Of a stretch of 64,000 nucleotides of DNA, positions 54,533-63,882 are shown in pieces. A program made the position numbers and the translations under genes. A model generated the notes under the pieces. It searched no databases. It saw only the letters and a program-made list of their open reading frames with translations, and had not been told where the DNA came from. How positions within the stretch are numbered: the first letter of the stretch is position 1; each line of letters begins with the position of its first letter. This DNA comes from UBA4427 sp046351135 (GTDB taxonomy: Bacteria > Myxococcota_A > UBA9160 > UBA4427), in assembly GCA_046351135.1 (NCBI GenBank), contig JAXLZA010000003.1:434001-498000 (forward strand). Reading direction: 5' to 3'.

Positions 54533-55711
54533 GTGTCCACCGACCCGCCCGATCGCCCCGCGCAGCCCTTGCGCTCCCGCCTCGCGGAGAGCGACGCGTC
54601 CCGCCCTTCCTCGGGCCGCGACGCCGAGGCGGACGTCGACTCGAGCGGCGACTCCGGCGGCGCCCCCTTCGATAACCCCTTCCAGGACGCGATCGACGAC
54701 GCGCTCTTCGATGCCGCGGCGGTCGAGGCCGGGGCCTGGTCGCCCGGCCCCTACGGTCCCGGGGACGAGCTCGGGACCTACCACGAGGTCACCCCGGTCC
54801 GGCGCGCCGCCGCCCTCGCGATGCTCGATCTCGCAGCCCCGATCGCGACCTTCGGCCTCGGCGACACGCTCTTCGAGGGCTACCCGGCCTTCGGCGACCG
54901 CGCCTATCACCAACGCCTCGTCGTCAGCGGCTTCGTTCCCGATCCGCCCTTCGCCGGCGAGACGAAGCGCGAGCGGCCCTGGGGCCCGAATCGCATGACG
55001 TCCCTCGAGGAGCGCGTCGCGACCTCCTACAACCTGGGCTCGAAGATCAACGGGCTGCTCCACTGCGGCGTCGGCTCGACCTTCTACGGCGGCCGCCGCG
55101 CGCAGGACCTCGTCGCCGATCACGGTGTCCGCGCCCTCGACACGACGACCTGGGGGCCGCCGCTCGTGACCCGCGGCCTGCTCCTCGACGTGCTCGGCCT
55201 CAAGCAGGCGCTCGGCGAGGAAGCGGCCCTCGAGACGACCCGCGATGGGTCGACGGTCCTGCGCGGCGGCTACCGCATCACCGTCGAAGACCTCGAGGCC
55301 GCGCGCGAGCGCCAGGCGCTGCCGGACTTCGAGCCCGGCGACGCTCTCCTGATCCGGACCGGCTGGATCCGCCTCGTGCGCACCGACCCGGATCGCTACC
55401 GCGCCGCGAGCCCCGGTCCCTTCCTGCGCGAGGCGCGCTTCCTCGCCCGCACCCGCCCCGCGCTCGTCGGGATCGATTCGTGGATGTTCGCGACCTCGGA
55501 CGCCGCCGTCGCTGGTCGCACCGTCTCCCCGACGCTCCAGCTCCTGCTCGTCCGCTACGGCATCCGCGTCGGGGAAGGTCTGAACCTCGAGGCGCTGGCG
55601 GAGGCGGGGGTCGACCGCTTCGTCTTCTGTCATTCACCGCTGCGCGCCGACGGCGCGACGGCCTCGAGCGCCCCGGCGATGGCGATCGCGAACCTCCGCC
55701 GCGGCTCATGA
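54533..55711 (+). CDS. Cyclase family protein (kynurenine formamidase-like)
   Basis: This 392-residue metal-dependent cyclase/hydrolase has GPGDELGTYHEVTPVRRAAAL, LHCGVGSTFYGG (in place of the common H-x-G-T-H-x-D block), LLLDVLGLK, ITVEDLE, FEPGDALLIRTGW, ALVGIDSWMF and VFCHSPLRADG. The metal-binding HxGTHxD is therefore altered to HCGVGST, so the usual zinc site may be missing. The first 45 residues are Asp/Ser/Pro-rich and disordered. The start is GTG. The gene converges with the amidohydrolase with a 6-bp overlap. Confidence 0.82.
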   Translation: MSTDPPDRPAQPLRSRLAESDASRPSSGRDAEADVDSSGDSGGAPFDNPFQDAIDDALFDAAAVEAGAWSPGPYGPGDELGTYHEVTPVRRAAALAMLDLAAPIATFGLGDTLFEGYPAFGDRAYHQRLVVSGFVPDPPFAGETKRERPWGPNRMTSLEERVATSYNLGSKINGLLHCGVGSTFYGGRRAQDLVADHGVRALDTTTWGPPLVTRGLLLDVLGLKQALGEEAALETTRDGSTVLRGGYRITVEDLEAARERQALPDFEPGDALLIRTGWIRLVRTDPDRYRAASPGPFLREARFLARTRPALVGIDSWMFATSDAAVAGRTVSPTLQLLLVRYGIRVGEGLNLEALAEAGVDRFVFCHSPLRADGATASSAPAMAIANLRRGS

Positions 55712-56896
55712 GCGCGAGCGCGCGAAGAGCTCGACCGCGTTGTCGCGCATGATGCGCCGCACGTCGCCGGGCGGGAACGCCTCGAGCAGATCGGCGAAGC
55801 GCGCGGGCTCGGCGAGCCCCTCCGGATGGGGGAAGTCGCTCCCGAAGAGGACCCGCTCGGCGCCGATCAGCCGGACCAGCGCCGGCACGTCGTCCTCCGG
55901 ATAGGGCGACACGTAGACGTGGCGCTTGAAGACCTCGCTGGGCCGACCGCGGAAGTAGCCGCCGAGCCAGGGGCCACGGCGGCCCATGCCCTTCTTGTGG
56001 TCGAGCAGATCGAGGAGATAGGCGACCCAGCCCGAGCCGTTCTCGAGGGAGAGGATCTGCAGGTTCGGGAAGCGCCCGAAGAGATTGTCGTAGATGAGGG
56101 CGCCGAGGGTCTCCATGATCGGCCGATCGCCGTGGAGGAAGGCCCATTGGAAGGCCGACTGGTACCGCACGTTCGGCTCGGGCTCCTGCCCCCACTCGCG
56201 GCCGATCGAGGCCGAGTAGCCCGAGTCCGAGATGTGGAAGGCGACGGCGACCTTCGCCTCATGGAGGCGCGCCCAGAATGGATCGAAGTGGGGATCCCCC
56301 GGCGAGCGGCCGAAGGCGGGACCCGGGCGGAGATGGATCACGCGCGCCCCCGCGCGCAGGACGCGGTCGAGCTCCTTGCAGGCTTCGTCGAGGTCGAGGA
56401 GCGAGAGCAGCGGCGGCGTCAGGATCCGACCGCGGTAATCGAAGCCCCACTCTTCGTCGAGCCAGCGATTGAACGAGCGCAGGTTCGCGTAGGTCGCGAC
56501 GACGTCGTCCCGCATCGTCTGCTCGACGCAGACCGCGAGCGTCGGCAGCATGATGACGGTCTCGATTCCCTGCTCGTCCATCATCGCGAGGCGGGCGTCG
56601 CGGTGCTGATAGGCGGGCAGCATGTTCTCCGCCGAGTAGCTCTGGGCCCAGGTCCCGGACTCGTCCCGCTTGCGGAGCAGCTCGAGCAGGGAGCCGGGCC
56701 GATTCGTCACGTCGAACTTCGGATCCATGAAGCGGAACGGCCGGTCGCCGACGAGGATCCGCTCCTGGCCTTCGGCGTCGAAGACCGAGCGGACGGCGAG
56801 ATGGGCGTACTTCGCCTCCATGTGGCGCGTGAAGCAGTCGCGCGTCTCGTAGTAGTGGTTGTCGGCGTCGAAGAGGGCGTAGTCGAGGGTGGGCAT
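55706..56896 (-). CDS. Amidohydrolase (decarboxylase-type TIM barrel)
   Basis: This 396-residue member of amidohydrolase family 2 begins YALFDADNHYYETRDCF, where DxxxH replaces the usual HxH, as in ACMSD-like decarboxylases. Later blocks are VIHLRPGPAFG, VAFHISDSGYS, LSLENGSGWVAYLLDLLD and VLFGSDFPHPEG, the last carrying the metal Asp. The reaction may be hydrolysis or nonoxidative decarboxylation of a ring-cleavage or aromatic acid. It is the last gene of a minus-strand run, 24 bp after the SDR. Confidence 0.9.
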   Translation of the reverse strand: MPTLDYALFDADNHYYETRDCFTRHMEAKYAHLAVRSVFDAEGQERILVGDRPFRFMDPKFDVTNRPGSLLELLRKRDESGTWAQSYSAENMLPAYQHRDARLAMMDEQGIETVIMLPTLAVCVEQTMRDDVVATYANLRSFNRWLDEEWGFDYRGRILTPPLLSLLDLDEACKELDRVLRAGARVIHLRPGPAFGRSPGDPHFDPFWARLHEAKVAVAFHISDSGYSASIGREWGQEPEPNVRYQSAFQWAFLHGDRPIMETLGALIYDNLFGRFPNLQILSLENGSGWVAYLLDLLDHKKGMGRRGPWLGGYFRGRPSEVFKRHVYVSPYPEDDVPALVRLIGAERVLFGSDFPHPEGLAEPARFADLLEAFPPGDVRRIMRDNAVELFARSRS

Positions 56897-56920
56897 GTGG
56901 GCTCCTCACGGCGGAAGCGG

Positions 56921-57685
56921 TCACGGACTCAGGTACCAGCCCCCGGAGACGTTCACGATCTCACCGGTCACGTGGGCCGACTCCTCCGAGCACAGGAACG
57001 CGATCGTATTCGCGACGTCGATCGCCCGGGCGTGGCGCCGCAGCGGCGTCGCCTCGAGGAAGGTGTCGTAGCGCGCGCGCTGCTTCTCGACCCACTTCGA
57101 CTCGACGAGCCCGGGCGCGACGGCATTGCAGCGGATCCCGAACGGCCCCGCCTCGATCGCGATCGCGCGGGTCAGCTCGTTGAGCCCCGCCTTCGCGACC
57201 GAGTAGGCGACCTCGCGCCCGCTCCCCCCGAGATAGGCCGCGACCGAGGAGACGTTGACGATCCGCCCGAAGCGCCGATCGCGCATGCCGGCCAGCACGC
57301 GCTTCGCGAGCACGAAGCAGGCCGTCAGGTCGACCGCGAGGATGCGCTCGAAGGTCGCGAGCTCGAACTCGAAGATCGAGCCCTGGACGTTGATCGCGGC
57401 GTTGTTGACGAGCAGATCGATGGGCCCGAGCCGCGCCTCGATCTCCGCGACCGCCCGACCGAGGGCTGCCGCATCGGCGACGTCGACGACGACCGGCAGC
57501 GTCGCGACCCCGCAGTCCGCGGCGAGCGCCCGCGCCATCGCCTCGGCCCGGCCCGCGTGGGCATCGAGCACGGCGACGCTCGCCCCGAGCTCGGCCAGGC
57601 GACGACAGGTCGCGCCGCCGATGCCGGCGCCGCCCCCGCCCGTCACGAGCGCGACCCGCCCCGCGAACTCGCGCTCAGTCGGCAT
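56921..57685 (-). CDS. Short-chain dehydrogenase/reductase
   Basis: This 254-residue SDR has VALVTGGGGAGIGGATCRRLAELG, acidic VAVLDAHAGRAE, LLVNNAAINVQ, catalytic Ser in NVSSVAAYLGG and YSVAKAGLNEL, and ends EESAHVTGEIVNVSGGWYLSP. It resembles FabG-like 3-oxoacyl reductases and cyclic alcohol dehydrogenases. The ATG at 57685 overlaps the upstream thiamine enzyme gene by 11 bp, so the two are coupled. A role in the same catabolic operon is likely. Confidence 0.93.
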   Translation of the reverse strand: MPTEREFAGRVALVTGGGGAGIGGATCRRLAELGASVAVLDAHAGRAEAMARALAADCGVATLPVVVDVADAAALGRAVAEIEARLGPIDLLVNNAAINVQGSIFEFELATFERILAVDLTACFVLAKRVLAGMRDRRFGRIVNVSSVAAYLGGSGREVAYSVAKAGLNELTRAIAIEAGPFGIRCNAVAPGLVESKWVEKQRARYDTFLEATPLRRHARAIDVANTIAFLCSEESAHVTGEIVNVSGGWYLSP

Positions 57686-59369
57686 GCTGGCGCTCCCGGC
57701 CCGCACGGCGCGAGCCGACTGCGCGCAGGCCGACCATCGGGGACGCATCGCGGGAGGTCCGCACGTCGACGACGCAGGGCCCCGGGCTCGCAAGGGCGCG
57801 GGCGATCGCCGCGGGCAGCGCGGCCTCGTCGGCGACGCGCTCACCGCCGGCGCCCATCGCCCGGGCCGCGGCGGCGAAGTCGATCTCGCCGAGATCCGAG
57901 GTCGGCTCCATGCCCTTGTACTGCTCCGTGTGCCGGATCCAGGCGTAGGATGCGTTGTTGAGGATCACGTAGGCGATCGGCAAGCGCGCGCGCACCGCCG
58001 TCTCGAGCTCCGCGAGCGCATACGCGAACCCGCCGTCCCCGGCGAGGCAAACGAGGCGCCGCGCCGGATCGAGGGCGACCCGCGCCCCGATGGCTGCACC
58101 CCCGGCCCAGCCGATGCCCGCGAGGCCGCGCGGCGCGAGGAAGCCGCGACCGGGCTGCTGGACCCGGTGGTGCTGCCCGCCCCAGCCCGAGGCGAGCGAA
58201 GCATCGCATAACAGGACGTCGCCGGGCGAGAGCGCCTCGCTGATCCGCGCGACGACGCGCTCCGGGGCGATCGCCGGATCGTCACTGGCCGTCCCGGGCT
58301 GGCCGTCGGTCGGGATCGCATCGAGCCAGCCCCGCTCGAGCGAAAGCATCATGCCCACGAGCCGCGCGCGCATCGCCGTCGCCGCCTCCCGCGCATCGGC
58401 GACCAGCCCGACCGCGACCGGCCCCGTCCGGCCGATCTCTTCGGCGTCGACGTCGACGTGGACGATCGCCTGCGACGCGCCCGGCATCCGCCACGCGAAG
58501 GTCGAGAGCTGGTCGAGCTTGCTCCCGATCACGACCACGCAGTCCGCCTGCGCGAGCGCGCGCCCGGCGCGGACCTCGCCGAAGACGCCGACGACGCCGG
58601 CCGCGAGCGGATGGCGCTCGTCGATCGCGCCCTTCCCGTTGAGGGTCGTCGCGACGGGGATCCCGGTCGCCTCGGCGAGGCGCGTCAGCTCGACCGACGC
58701 GCCCGAGAGCAGAACGCCCCCGCCCGCGAGGATCAGCGGTCGGCGAGCCACCGCGATCCGCTCGACCGCCGCCTCGAGCGCGTCGGCCGAAGGCGCACTG
58801 CGCTGCCGCGGAGACGCGAAGTCCTCGGGCCCGAACCGCCGCCGCGGCTCGCCCGGATCCTCCTGGAACACGTCGTCGGGGATCTCGAGCACGACCGGCC
58901 CCGGTCGCCCCGTCGTCGCGACCCGCAGCGCCTGATCGAGCATCTCGTCGAGGGCCGCCGCGCGCTCGACCCGCGCGATCCACTTCACGACCGGCGCGAG
59001 CAGCGCCGCCTGGTCGAGGGCCTGCGACGCCACGCCGCGCCGGCGCAGGTGGTTCCAGAGCGTGGGGACGTCGGCGATGATCGCGAGCACGGGGACCGAG
59101 GACGCGTACGCCTCCGCGAGCCCCGAGACGAGATTCGTGGCGCCGGGCCCGACCGTCGCGTCGCAGACCCCGACCGTCCCCGCGACCCGTGCATACGCAT
59201 CCGCCGCACACGCCGCCGCGCGCTCGTCGCGCATCAGGACGTGGCGCAGCCCCCGCCGCCGCGCCGCCGCGTAGAGCGGAAGCGTCTGTCCGCCGGGCAC
59301 GCCGAAGATCGCGTCGATCCCGCCCGACTGCAGGATCTCGACCAGTCTGTCGCCCACGTCGCGTCGCAC
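57675..59369 (-). CDS. Thiamine diphosphate-dependent enzyme (acetolactate synthase-like)
   Basis: This 564-residue three-domain ThDP enzyme has an N-terminal pyrimidine-binding domain (GIDAIFGVPGGQTLPLY, with the catalytic Glu in RDERAAACAADAYARV), a central FAD/nucleotide-like domain (PLILAGGGVLLSG), and a C-terminal diphosphate domain (CLAGDGGFAYALAELETAV ... VILNNASYAW, the GDG-NN motif). Relatives include acetolactate synthase, benzoylformate decarboxylase and oxalyl-CoA decarboxylase; the residues seen do not decide. The GTG at 59369 follows GGCGAGGCGAG. It overlaps the SDR by 11 bp. Confidence 0.92.
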   Translation of the reverse strand: MRRDVGDRLVEILQSGGIDAIFGVPGGQTLPLYAAARRRGLRHVLMRDERAAACAADAYARVAGTVGVCDATVGPGATNLVSGLAEAYASSVPVLAIIADVPTLWNHLRRRGVASQALDQAALLAPVVKWIARVERAAALDEMLDQALRVATTGRPGPVVLEIPDDVFQEDPGEPRRRFGPEDFASPRQRSAPSADALEAAVERIAVARRPLILAGGGVLLSGASVELTRLAEATGIPVATTLNGKGAIDERHPLAAGVVGVFGEVRAGRALAQADCVVVIGSKLDQLSTFAWRMPGASQAIVHVDVDAEEIGRTGPVAVGLVADAREAATAMRARLVGMMLSLERGWLDAIPTDGQPGTASDDPAIAPERVVARISEALSPGDVLLCDASLASGWGGQHHRVQQPGRGFLAPRGLAGIGWAGGAAIGARVALDPARRLVCLAGDGGFAYALAELETAVRARLPIAYVILNNASYAWIRHTEQYKGMEPTSDLGEIDFAAAARAMGAGGERVADEAALPAAIARALASPGPCVVDVRTSRDASPMVGLRAVGSRRAGRERQHAD

Positions 59370-59436
59370 GCTCGCCTCGCCATTCCCGTCGCGCGGAGGG
59401 TGCGCGGCGAGCGAAGAATGGCACGTTCCGCCTCCG

Positions 59437-61080
59437 CTAGCCGCGCTTCGGCGGCTCGAAGGCGAAGCCCTCGTAGCCCTTGTTGGCCATGTCGGCGATG
59501 CGCTGGTAGTAGAGCGAGCCGCCCAGATAGGCCGAGAAGTAGCGCGGCTTGCCGGGGACGTTCGCGCCCGTCCACCAGGAGTCCGTCCGCGGGAAGAGCG
59601 TCGCGTTGGCGAGCGTCTCGACCTCGGTGCCCCAGGCCGTCTCGGCGGCCTTCGTCGGCTCGATCGTCGCGAGGCCCTGCTCGCGCAGATGGCGGATGCA
59701 GTCGCCGATCCAGCCGATCTGGCGCTCGGCACCGAGGGGCATGTTGTAGAAGACGCCGGGCGAGCCCGGGCCGTGGATCATGAAGAGGTTCGGGAAGCCG
59801 CCGATCGCGAGGCCGAGATAGTTGTGGAAGCGATCCTTCCACTTCTCCTTCAAATGGACGCCGCCACGGCCCTGGGGATTCAGGCGCAGCATCGTGCCGC
59901 TGATCGCGTCGAAGCCCGTCGCGAGGACGAGCATGTCGATCAGGTGCTCACCCGACTTCGTGACGACGCTGGTCTGCGTGAAGCGCTCGATCGGGTCCTC
60001 GCGCAGATCGATCAGGGTCACGTTGTCGCGGTTGTAGGTCTCGAAGTAGCCGTTCTCGAGGATCGGTCGCTTCGTCATCACGAAGTGGTTCGGGATCAGC
60101 TTCTCCGCCGTCTTCGGGTCGCGCACGATCTTGCGGATCTTCGCCTTCACGAAGTCGGCCATCGTCGCGTTGGCCTCCTCGCTGATCGCGATGTCGTTGT
60201 AGCCCTCGAGGAAGAACTTGAAGCTGCCGCGCTGCCAGAGCCGCTCGTAGAGCGCCTCGCGCTCCTCGGGCGTGTCGGCGAGGGCCGAGCGCGTCTGCGG
60301 GTCGGCGGGGAAGCCGCCGGAGTGGGCCATCATCTTCGCGCGGATCGTCTCCCAGTTGGCGCGCGCCTCGGACATGTCCTCGGCGGTCATCGGGCGGTTG
60401 CCGGCGGGGAAGGCGTACTGCGGCGTGCGCTGCAGGACGTAGACGTGGTCCGCTTCCTTCGCGATCTCCGGGATCGCCTGGATGCCCGAGGAGCCCGTGC
60501 CGATCACGGCGACGCGCTTGCCCTTGAACGAGACGGGATGGTGGGGCCACTGGCCGGTGTGATAGGTCTCGCCGGCGAAGTCCCGGATGCCCGGGATGTC
60601 GGGCATGTTGGCCGTCGAGAGGGCGCCTACGGCGCAGATCAGGAAGCGACCCGTCGCCCGCCCGCCCGTGCTCGTCTCGATGGTCCAGCGCTGGGCGGCC
60701 TCTTCGAAGCGGGCGGCGGTGACCCAGGTGCTGAACTCGATGTCGCGGCGGAGATCGAAGCGGTCGGCGACGTGCTCGAGATAGGCGAGCACCGCAGACT
60801 GCTCGGACTGGGTCTCCTCCCAGTCCCACTCCTTCATCAGCTCGTCGGTGAACGTGTAGCAATAGAAGGGGCTGCCGGGACCGTCGACGCGGGCGCCCGG
60901 ATAGCGGTTGTACCACCAGGTCCCGCCGACGTCGCTCGCCCCGTCGTAGGCGCGGACCGTGAGGCCCATCTGTCGGAAGTGATGGATCGCGTACATGCCG
61001 CTGACGCCGGCGCCGATCACGAGGACGTCGTAGTGCTCGACCGGGCGGGGAGGAGAGGAAGCGGCGGGCTGGGTCGTCAT
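59437..61080 (-). CDS. Baeyer-Villiger-type flavin monooxygenase
   Basis: This 547-residue FAD- and NADPH-dependent monooxygenase inserts oxygen next to a ketone to make an ester or lactone. The FAD loop is VLVIGAGVSGMYAIHHF, the BVMO fingerprint is FAGETYHTGQWPHH (FxGxxxHxxxW), and the NADPH loop is VAVIGTGSSGIQAIPEIA. The order and length match cyclohexanone monooxygenases. It is the first gene of the BVMO-thiamine enzyme-SDR-amidohydrolase run, 67 bp before the next gene. Lactone formation followed by hydrolysis would fit this set, but that is inference. Confidence 0.95.
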   Translation of the reverse strand: MTTQPAASSPPRPVEHYDVLVIGAGVSGMYAIHHFRQMGLTVRAYDGASDVGGTWWYNRYPGARVDGPGSPFYCYTFTDELMKEWDWEETQSEQSAVLAYLEHVADRFDLRRDIEFSTWVTAARFEEAAQRWTIETSTGGRATGRFLICAVGALSTANMPDIPGIRDFAGETYHTGQWPHHPVSFKGKRVAVIGTGSSGIQAIPEIAKEADHVYVLQRTPQYAFPAGNRPMTAEDMSEARANWETIRAKMMAHSGGFPADPQTRSALADTPEEREALYERLWQRGSFKFFLEGYNDIAISEEANATMADFVKAKIRKIVRDPKTAEKLIPNHFVMTKRPILENGYFETYNRDNVTLIDLREDPIERFTQTSVVTKSGEHLIDMLVLATGFDAISGTMLRLNPQGRGGVHLKEKWKDRFHNYLGLAIGGFPNLFMIHGPGSPGVFYNMPLGAERQIGWIGDCIRHLREQGLATIEPTKAAETAWGTEVETLANATLFPRTDSWWTGANVPGKPRYFSAYLGGSLYYQRIADMANKGYEGFAFEPPKRG

Positions 61081-61125
61081 TCGGGTCTCCTGGGGGCGGC
61101 GGGCGCAGGCGAAATAATGAGGAGG

Positions 61126-63882
61126 CTAGATCGAAGCCGGGATCTCTTCAATCTGGCGGGTATACCGGCAGAGCGGGTACCGGGTGCAGCCCCAGAACGC
61201 GCTGAAGGGTCCGTCGCGACGCACGAGGGCGCCCATCTTGCAGGAAGGACACAGCTTTCTTCTTTCGCCGACGAAGGACACCCGACTCGCAGTCTGCAGC
61301 TCGGCGATGAACGGAGATGGAGATCGGGCATCACAGTAGATCACGACCATGCGACGTGCGCGCGTGAGCGCGACGTAGAAGAGCCTTCTCTCCTCGGCGA
61401 AGAGATGCGTGTCCGCATCCGGCATCGCGAGGAGCAGGATCGGATCGTCTTCGAGCGTGCTCGGAAACGGCAGATTCCCGGAGCTCATTCGGACCAGGAT
61501 GACGTAGTCCGCCTCCAGGCCCTTCGATGAATGGATCGTCAGGAATTCGATCCGCAGGCGATCCCCGAATCCGTCCCGCCACTGCCTCAAGCGCAGGGGC
61601 AGGTCCTTGTTGTATCGCCCGAGCAGCAGCACGGAAACGGTTCCATCCGGACGCGCGGGATGCTGCGGCCCCCCGACTTTGTCGTGGAGGATCTGCAGAT
61701 GCTTCTCGATGAGCGCCTCCCGCGACGATTCGTCGCAGAGATAGACCTGAACCGGCTCCCCGAAGACCGGCTGCGAGGAGACGACCGCCTTCCGGATCTG
61801 CGAGCGATTCTCCAGGATGAATTCGCTGGCGACGTCGCATAGGACCTGCGGCGAGCGAAAGGTCTCCTGGAGGAAGAGCTCGCGCGCCGCTCCGAAGATC
61901 GCATCGAAGCGGGTCATGATGGAGAGATCGGCCCCCGCGAATCGATTGATCGCCTGCCAGTCGTCGCCCACGGCGAAGAGGAATCGTCCCTCGTCCTTGA
62001 CCAGGGCCTTCACGAAGTCGGCTCGTGAACGGGAGACGTCCTGGAACTCGTCGACCATGACCAGGCGGAATGGAGACTTCCAGGCTCCCCGCTCGACCAG
62101 ATCCGTCGCGCGATTGAGCATGTCCTCGAAGTCCACGAGCTCCCCGTCCCGAAGGCGACGATCCCACTCCGCCGCAATTCTCTCGTACAGGGAGAGGAAC
62201 GCGGTCTGTCGGATCCGAAGGGCCACGCCGGTCGACCGGGCGACTCGGAGACGGAGATCGTCGACCGTCATCCGGTTGTTCTTTGCATGACTCAGGAAGA
62301 CCCGGAACTTCCGAGCCAGCTCGAGATTCGACGGCGGGGTGCGTCCCTGGACCGGCCTCTCGGGGTCGGGACGCAGCTGGATTCCCTGGGCTTCGAGCTC
62401 CGCCTGCAGACGTTCGAGATCGTTCCCCTCGCGCAGTCCGAAGGAAGTCGTCTCGAACAGCCTCGTTCCCCGCTCGCGATGAATCGAACGCTTCCACTCC
62501 ACCCCATCCAGATACCGCTTGCCGAATCGCTCGGGGGGCTGCCCCGATTCGTCGAGGGCGAAATGTTCGTGATAGAGCTGGACATCGGGATAGTAGAAAT
62601 CGGGGCGATACTGGCCGAACTGGGGAGAGGTCGTATCGAACTCGTACGACCGTTCGTACTCGTACGCGACGCCGTTGTAGAAGAGCCAGTCCGCGAGGAG
62701 ACGCTCCTCCTGACTCTTGACCGTCTCCCCCCGCAGCGTGCGGAATCCCGCCCGATTCTCGGACGAATCCCAGGCATCGGGCTGAGGATCCTCCTTGAAG
62801 GGCGACAGATCCCGACTGAGCACCCATCGAAAGAGCCCCAGCTTCGCCCGGAACGCGGGATCGGACGCACTCAGCTCGGTCATGATCTCGTCGATCGTGT
62901 CGAGGTCCTGACCGTTCTCGAGCCAGGGCGCGACCCGCGGCTTTCTGCCCGTCGCCTTGCCGATGATCTCCAGACCGAGCTTGTGGAAGGTCGCCGAAGT
63001 GATTCTCTCGGCATCGATTCCCAACGGGCCGAGTCGCGCGGTCACACGCCGGCTCAGCTCGCGTGCCGCATCGGCATTGAACGCAAGCATCAGGATCTCG
63101 TCGGGTCGAGCGAGACCTCGCATCGTCGCGTAGCCCGCCTTCGCGACCATCGTCGCCGTCTTGCCCGATCCAGCCGCTGCGATCGTCAAGACGCGACTTT
63201 CGAAGCAGATGCACGCGCGCACCTGCTCGCGATTCAGCGGGGATTTCTCCACCGACTCGAAGAAGCTCGCGTACTCCCGGGACTCCCGTTCGAGGAAGCG
63301 CTCGTTGCGGGCGGCGACGTCCTCCTCGAGGCGTTCGCGCGTGAGCGAAAGAGCGTGCGACAGCGTCGCGTCGAGATCGCTCCTGAGATCGGGATGCGCT
63401 TCGAGGTCGCGAGTCAGGTCGTGGAGGTCGAATCCGATCGCCGACGCACCCGGGCGACCTTCCCAGAGAGCTTGCGTCTCGTCCGAACGCACCCAATGAC
63501 TCAGACCCCAGACGCTCTCGATTCGCTTTGCCCACTTGAAGAAGAGGCTCGCCGGGTCCGCGAGAGTCTGGAGCCTGGCCGAGCAGGATGCCCGTCGAAG
63601 GACCTGGAACAGCTCCCACGCCGTCGTCCTGGGAAGACCGCCAAGCCGGAGGCGATCGTCGGCAGTCGCGATCACGATCTTCGACCAGAATCTCCCGGGC
63701 TCGATCGCGATGTGAAGGATCCGCGCGAAAGGAATCCGGAGCGAACGTCGCGGATGGCTGAATCCGACGAACGGGCCCTGGATCTCGACGGTCCACCGCC
63801 GGGAGAACGCGAAGAGCGCTCCGAGATGCGAGGGGCGCCAGCGCCTAGAGGGCGGGTCGATCGAAGTCACGGCGGGATCCAA
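61126..63882 (-). CDS. UvrD/HelD-like helicase with nuclease-like insert and topoisomerase zinc finger
   Basis: This 918-residue superfamily 1 helicase has an N-terminal HelD-like region (VEIQGPFVGFSHPRRSLRIPF), Walker A in AAAGSGKTATMVAKAG (residues 235-250), DEFQDVS (611-617), QETFRSPQVL, IHSSKGLEADYVILV and YVALTRAR. Between the helicase motifs, residues 391-480 hold a PD-(D/E)XK-like pattern: EERLLADWLFYNGVAYEYE, RPDFYY, YHEHFALD, WKRSIH. Residues 878-905 (CPSC, then C899 and C905) are a C4 topoisomerase-type zinc finger. The start is TTG at 63882; GTG at 63870 is an alternative. E. coli helicase IV has 684 residues, so the extra mass is these two parts. Confidence 0.85.
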   Translation of the reverse strand: MDPAVTSIDPPSRRWRPSHLGALFAFSRRWTVEIQGPFVGFSHPRRSLRIPFARILHIAIEPGRFWSKIVIATADDRLRLGGLPRTTAWELFQVLRRASCSARLQTLADPASLFFKWAKRIESVWGLSHWVRSDETQALWEGRPGASAIGFDLHDLTRDLEAHPDLRSDLDATLSHALSLTRERLEEDVAARNERFLERESREYASFFESVEKSPLNREQVRACICFESRVLTIAAAGSGKTATMVAKAGYATMRGLARPDEILMLAFNADAARELSRRVTARLGPLGIDAERITSATFHKLGLEIIGKATGRKPRVAPWLENGQDLDTIDEIMTELSASDPAFRAKLGLFRWVLSRDLSPFKEDPQPDAWDSSENRAGFRTLRGETVKSQEERLLADWLFYNGVAYEYERSYEFDTTSPQFGQYRPDFYYPDVQLYHEHFALDESGQPPERFGKRYLDGVEWKRSIHRERGTRLFETTSFGLREGNDLERLQAELEAQGIQLRPDPERPVQGRTPPSNLELARKFRVFLSHAKNNRMTVDDLRLRVARSTGVALRIRQTAFLSLYERIAAEWDRRLRDGELVDFEDMLNRATDLVERGAWKSPFRLVMVDEFQDVSRSRADFVKALVKDEGRFLFAVGDDWQAINRFAGADLSIMTRFDAIFGAARELFLQETFRSPQVLCDVASEFILENRSQIRKAVVSSQPVFGEPVQVYLCDESSREALIEKHLQILHDKVGGPQHPARPDGTVSVLLLGRYNKDLPLRLRQWRDGFGDRLRIEFLTIHSSKGLEADYVILVRMSSGNLPFPSTLEDDPILLLAMPDADTHLFAEERRLFYVALTRARRMVVIYCDARSPSPFIAELQTASRVSFVGERRKLCPSCKMGALVRRDGPFSAFWGCTRYPLCRYTRQIEEIPASI

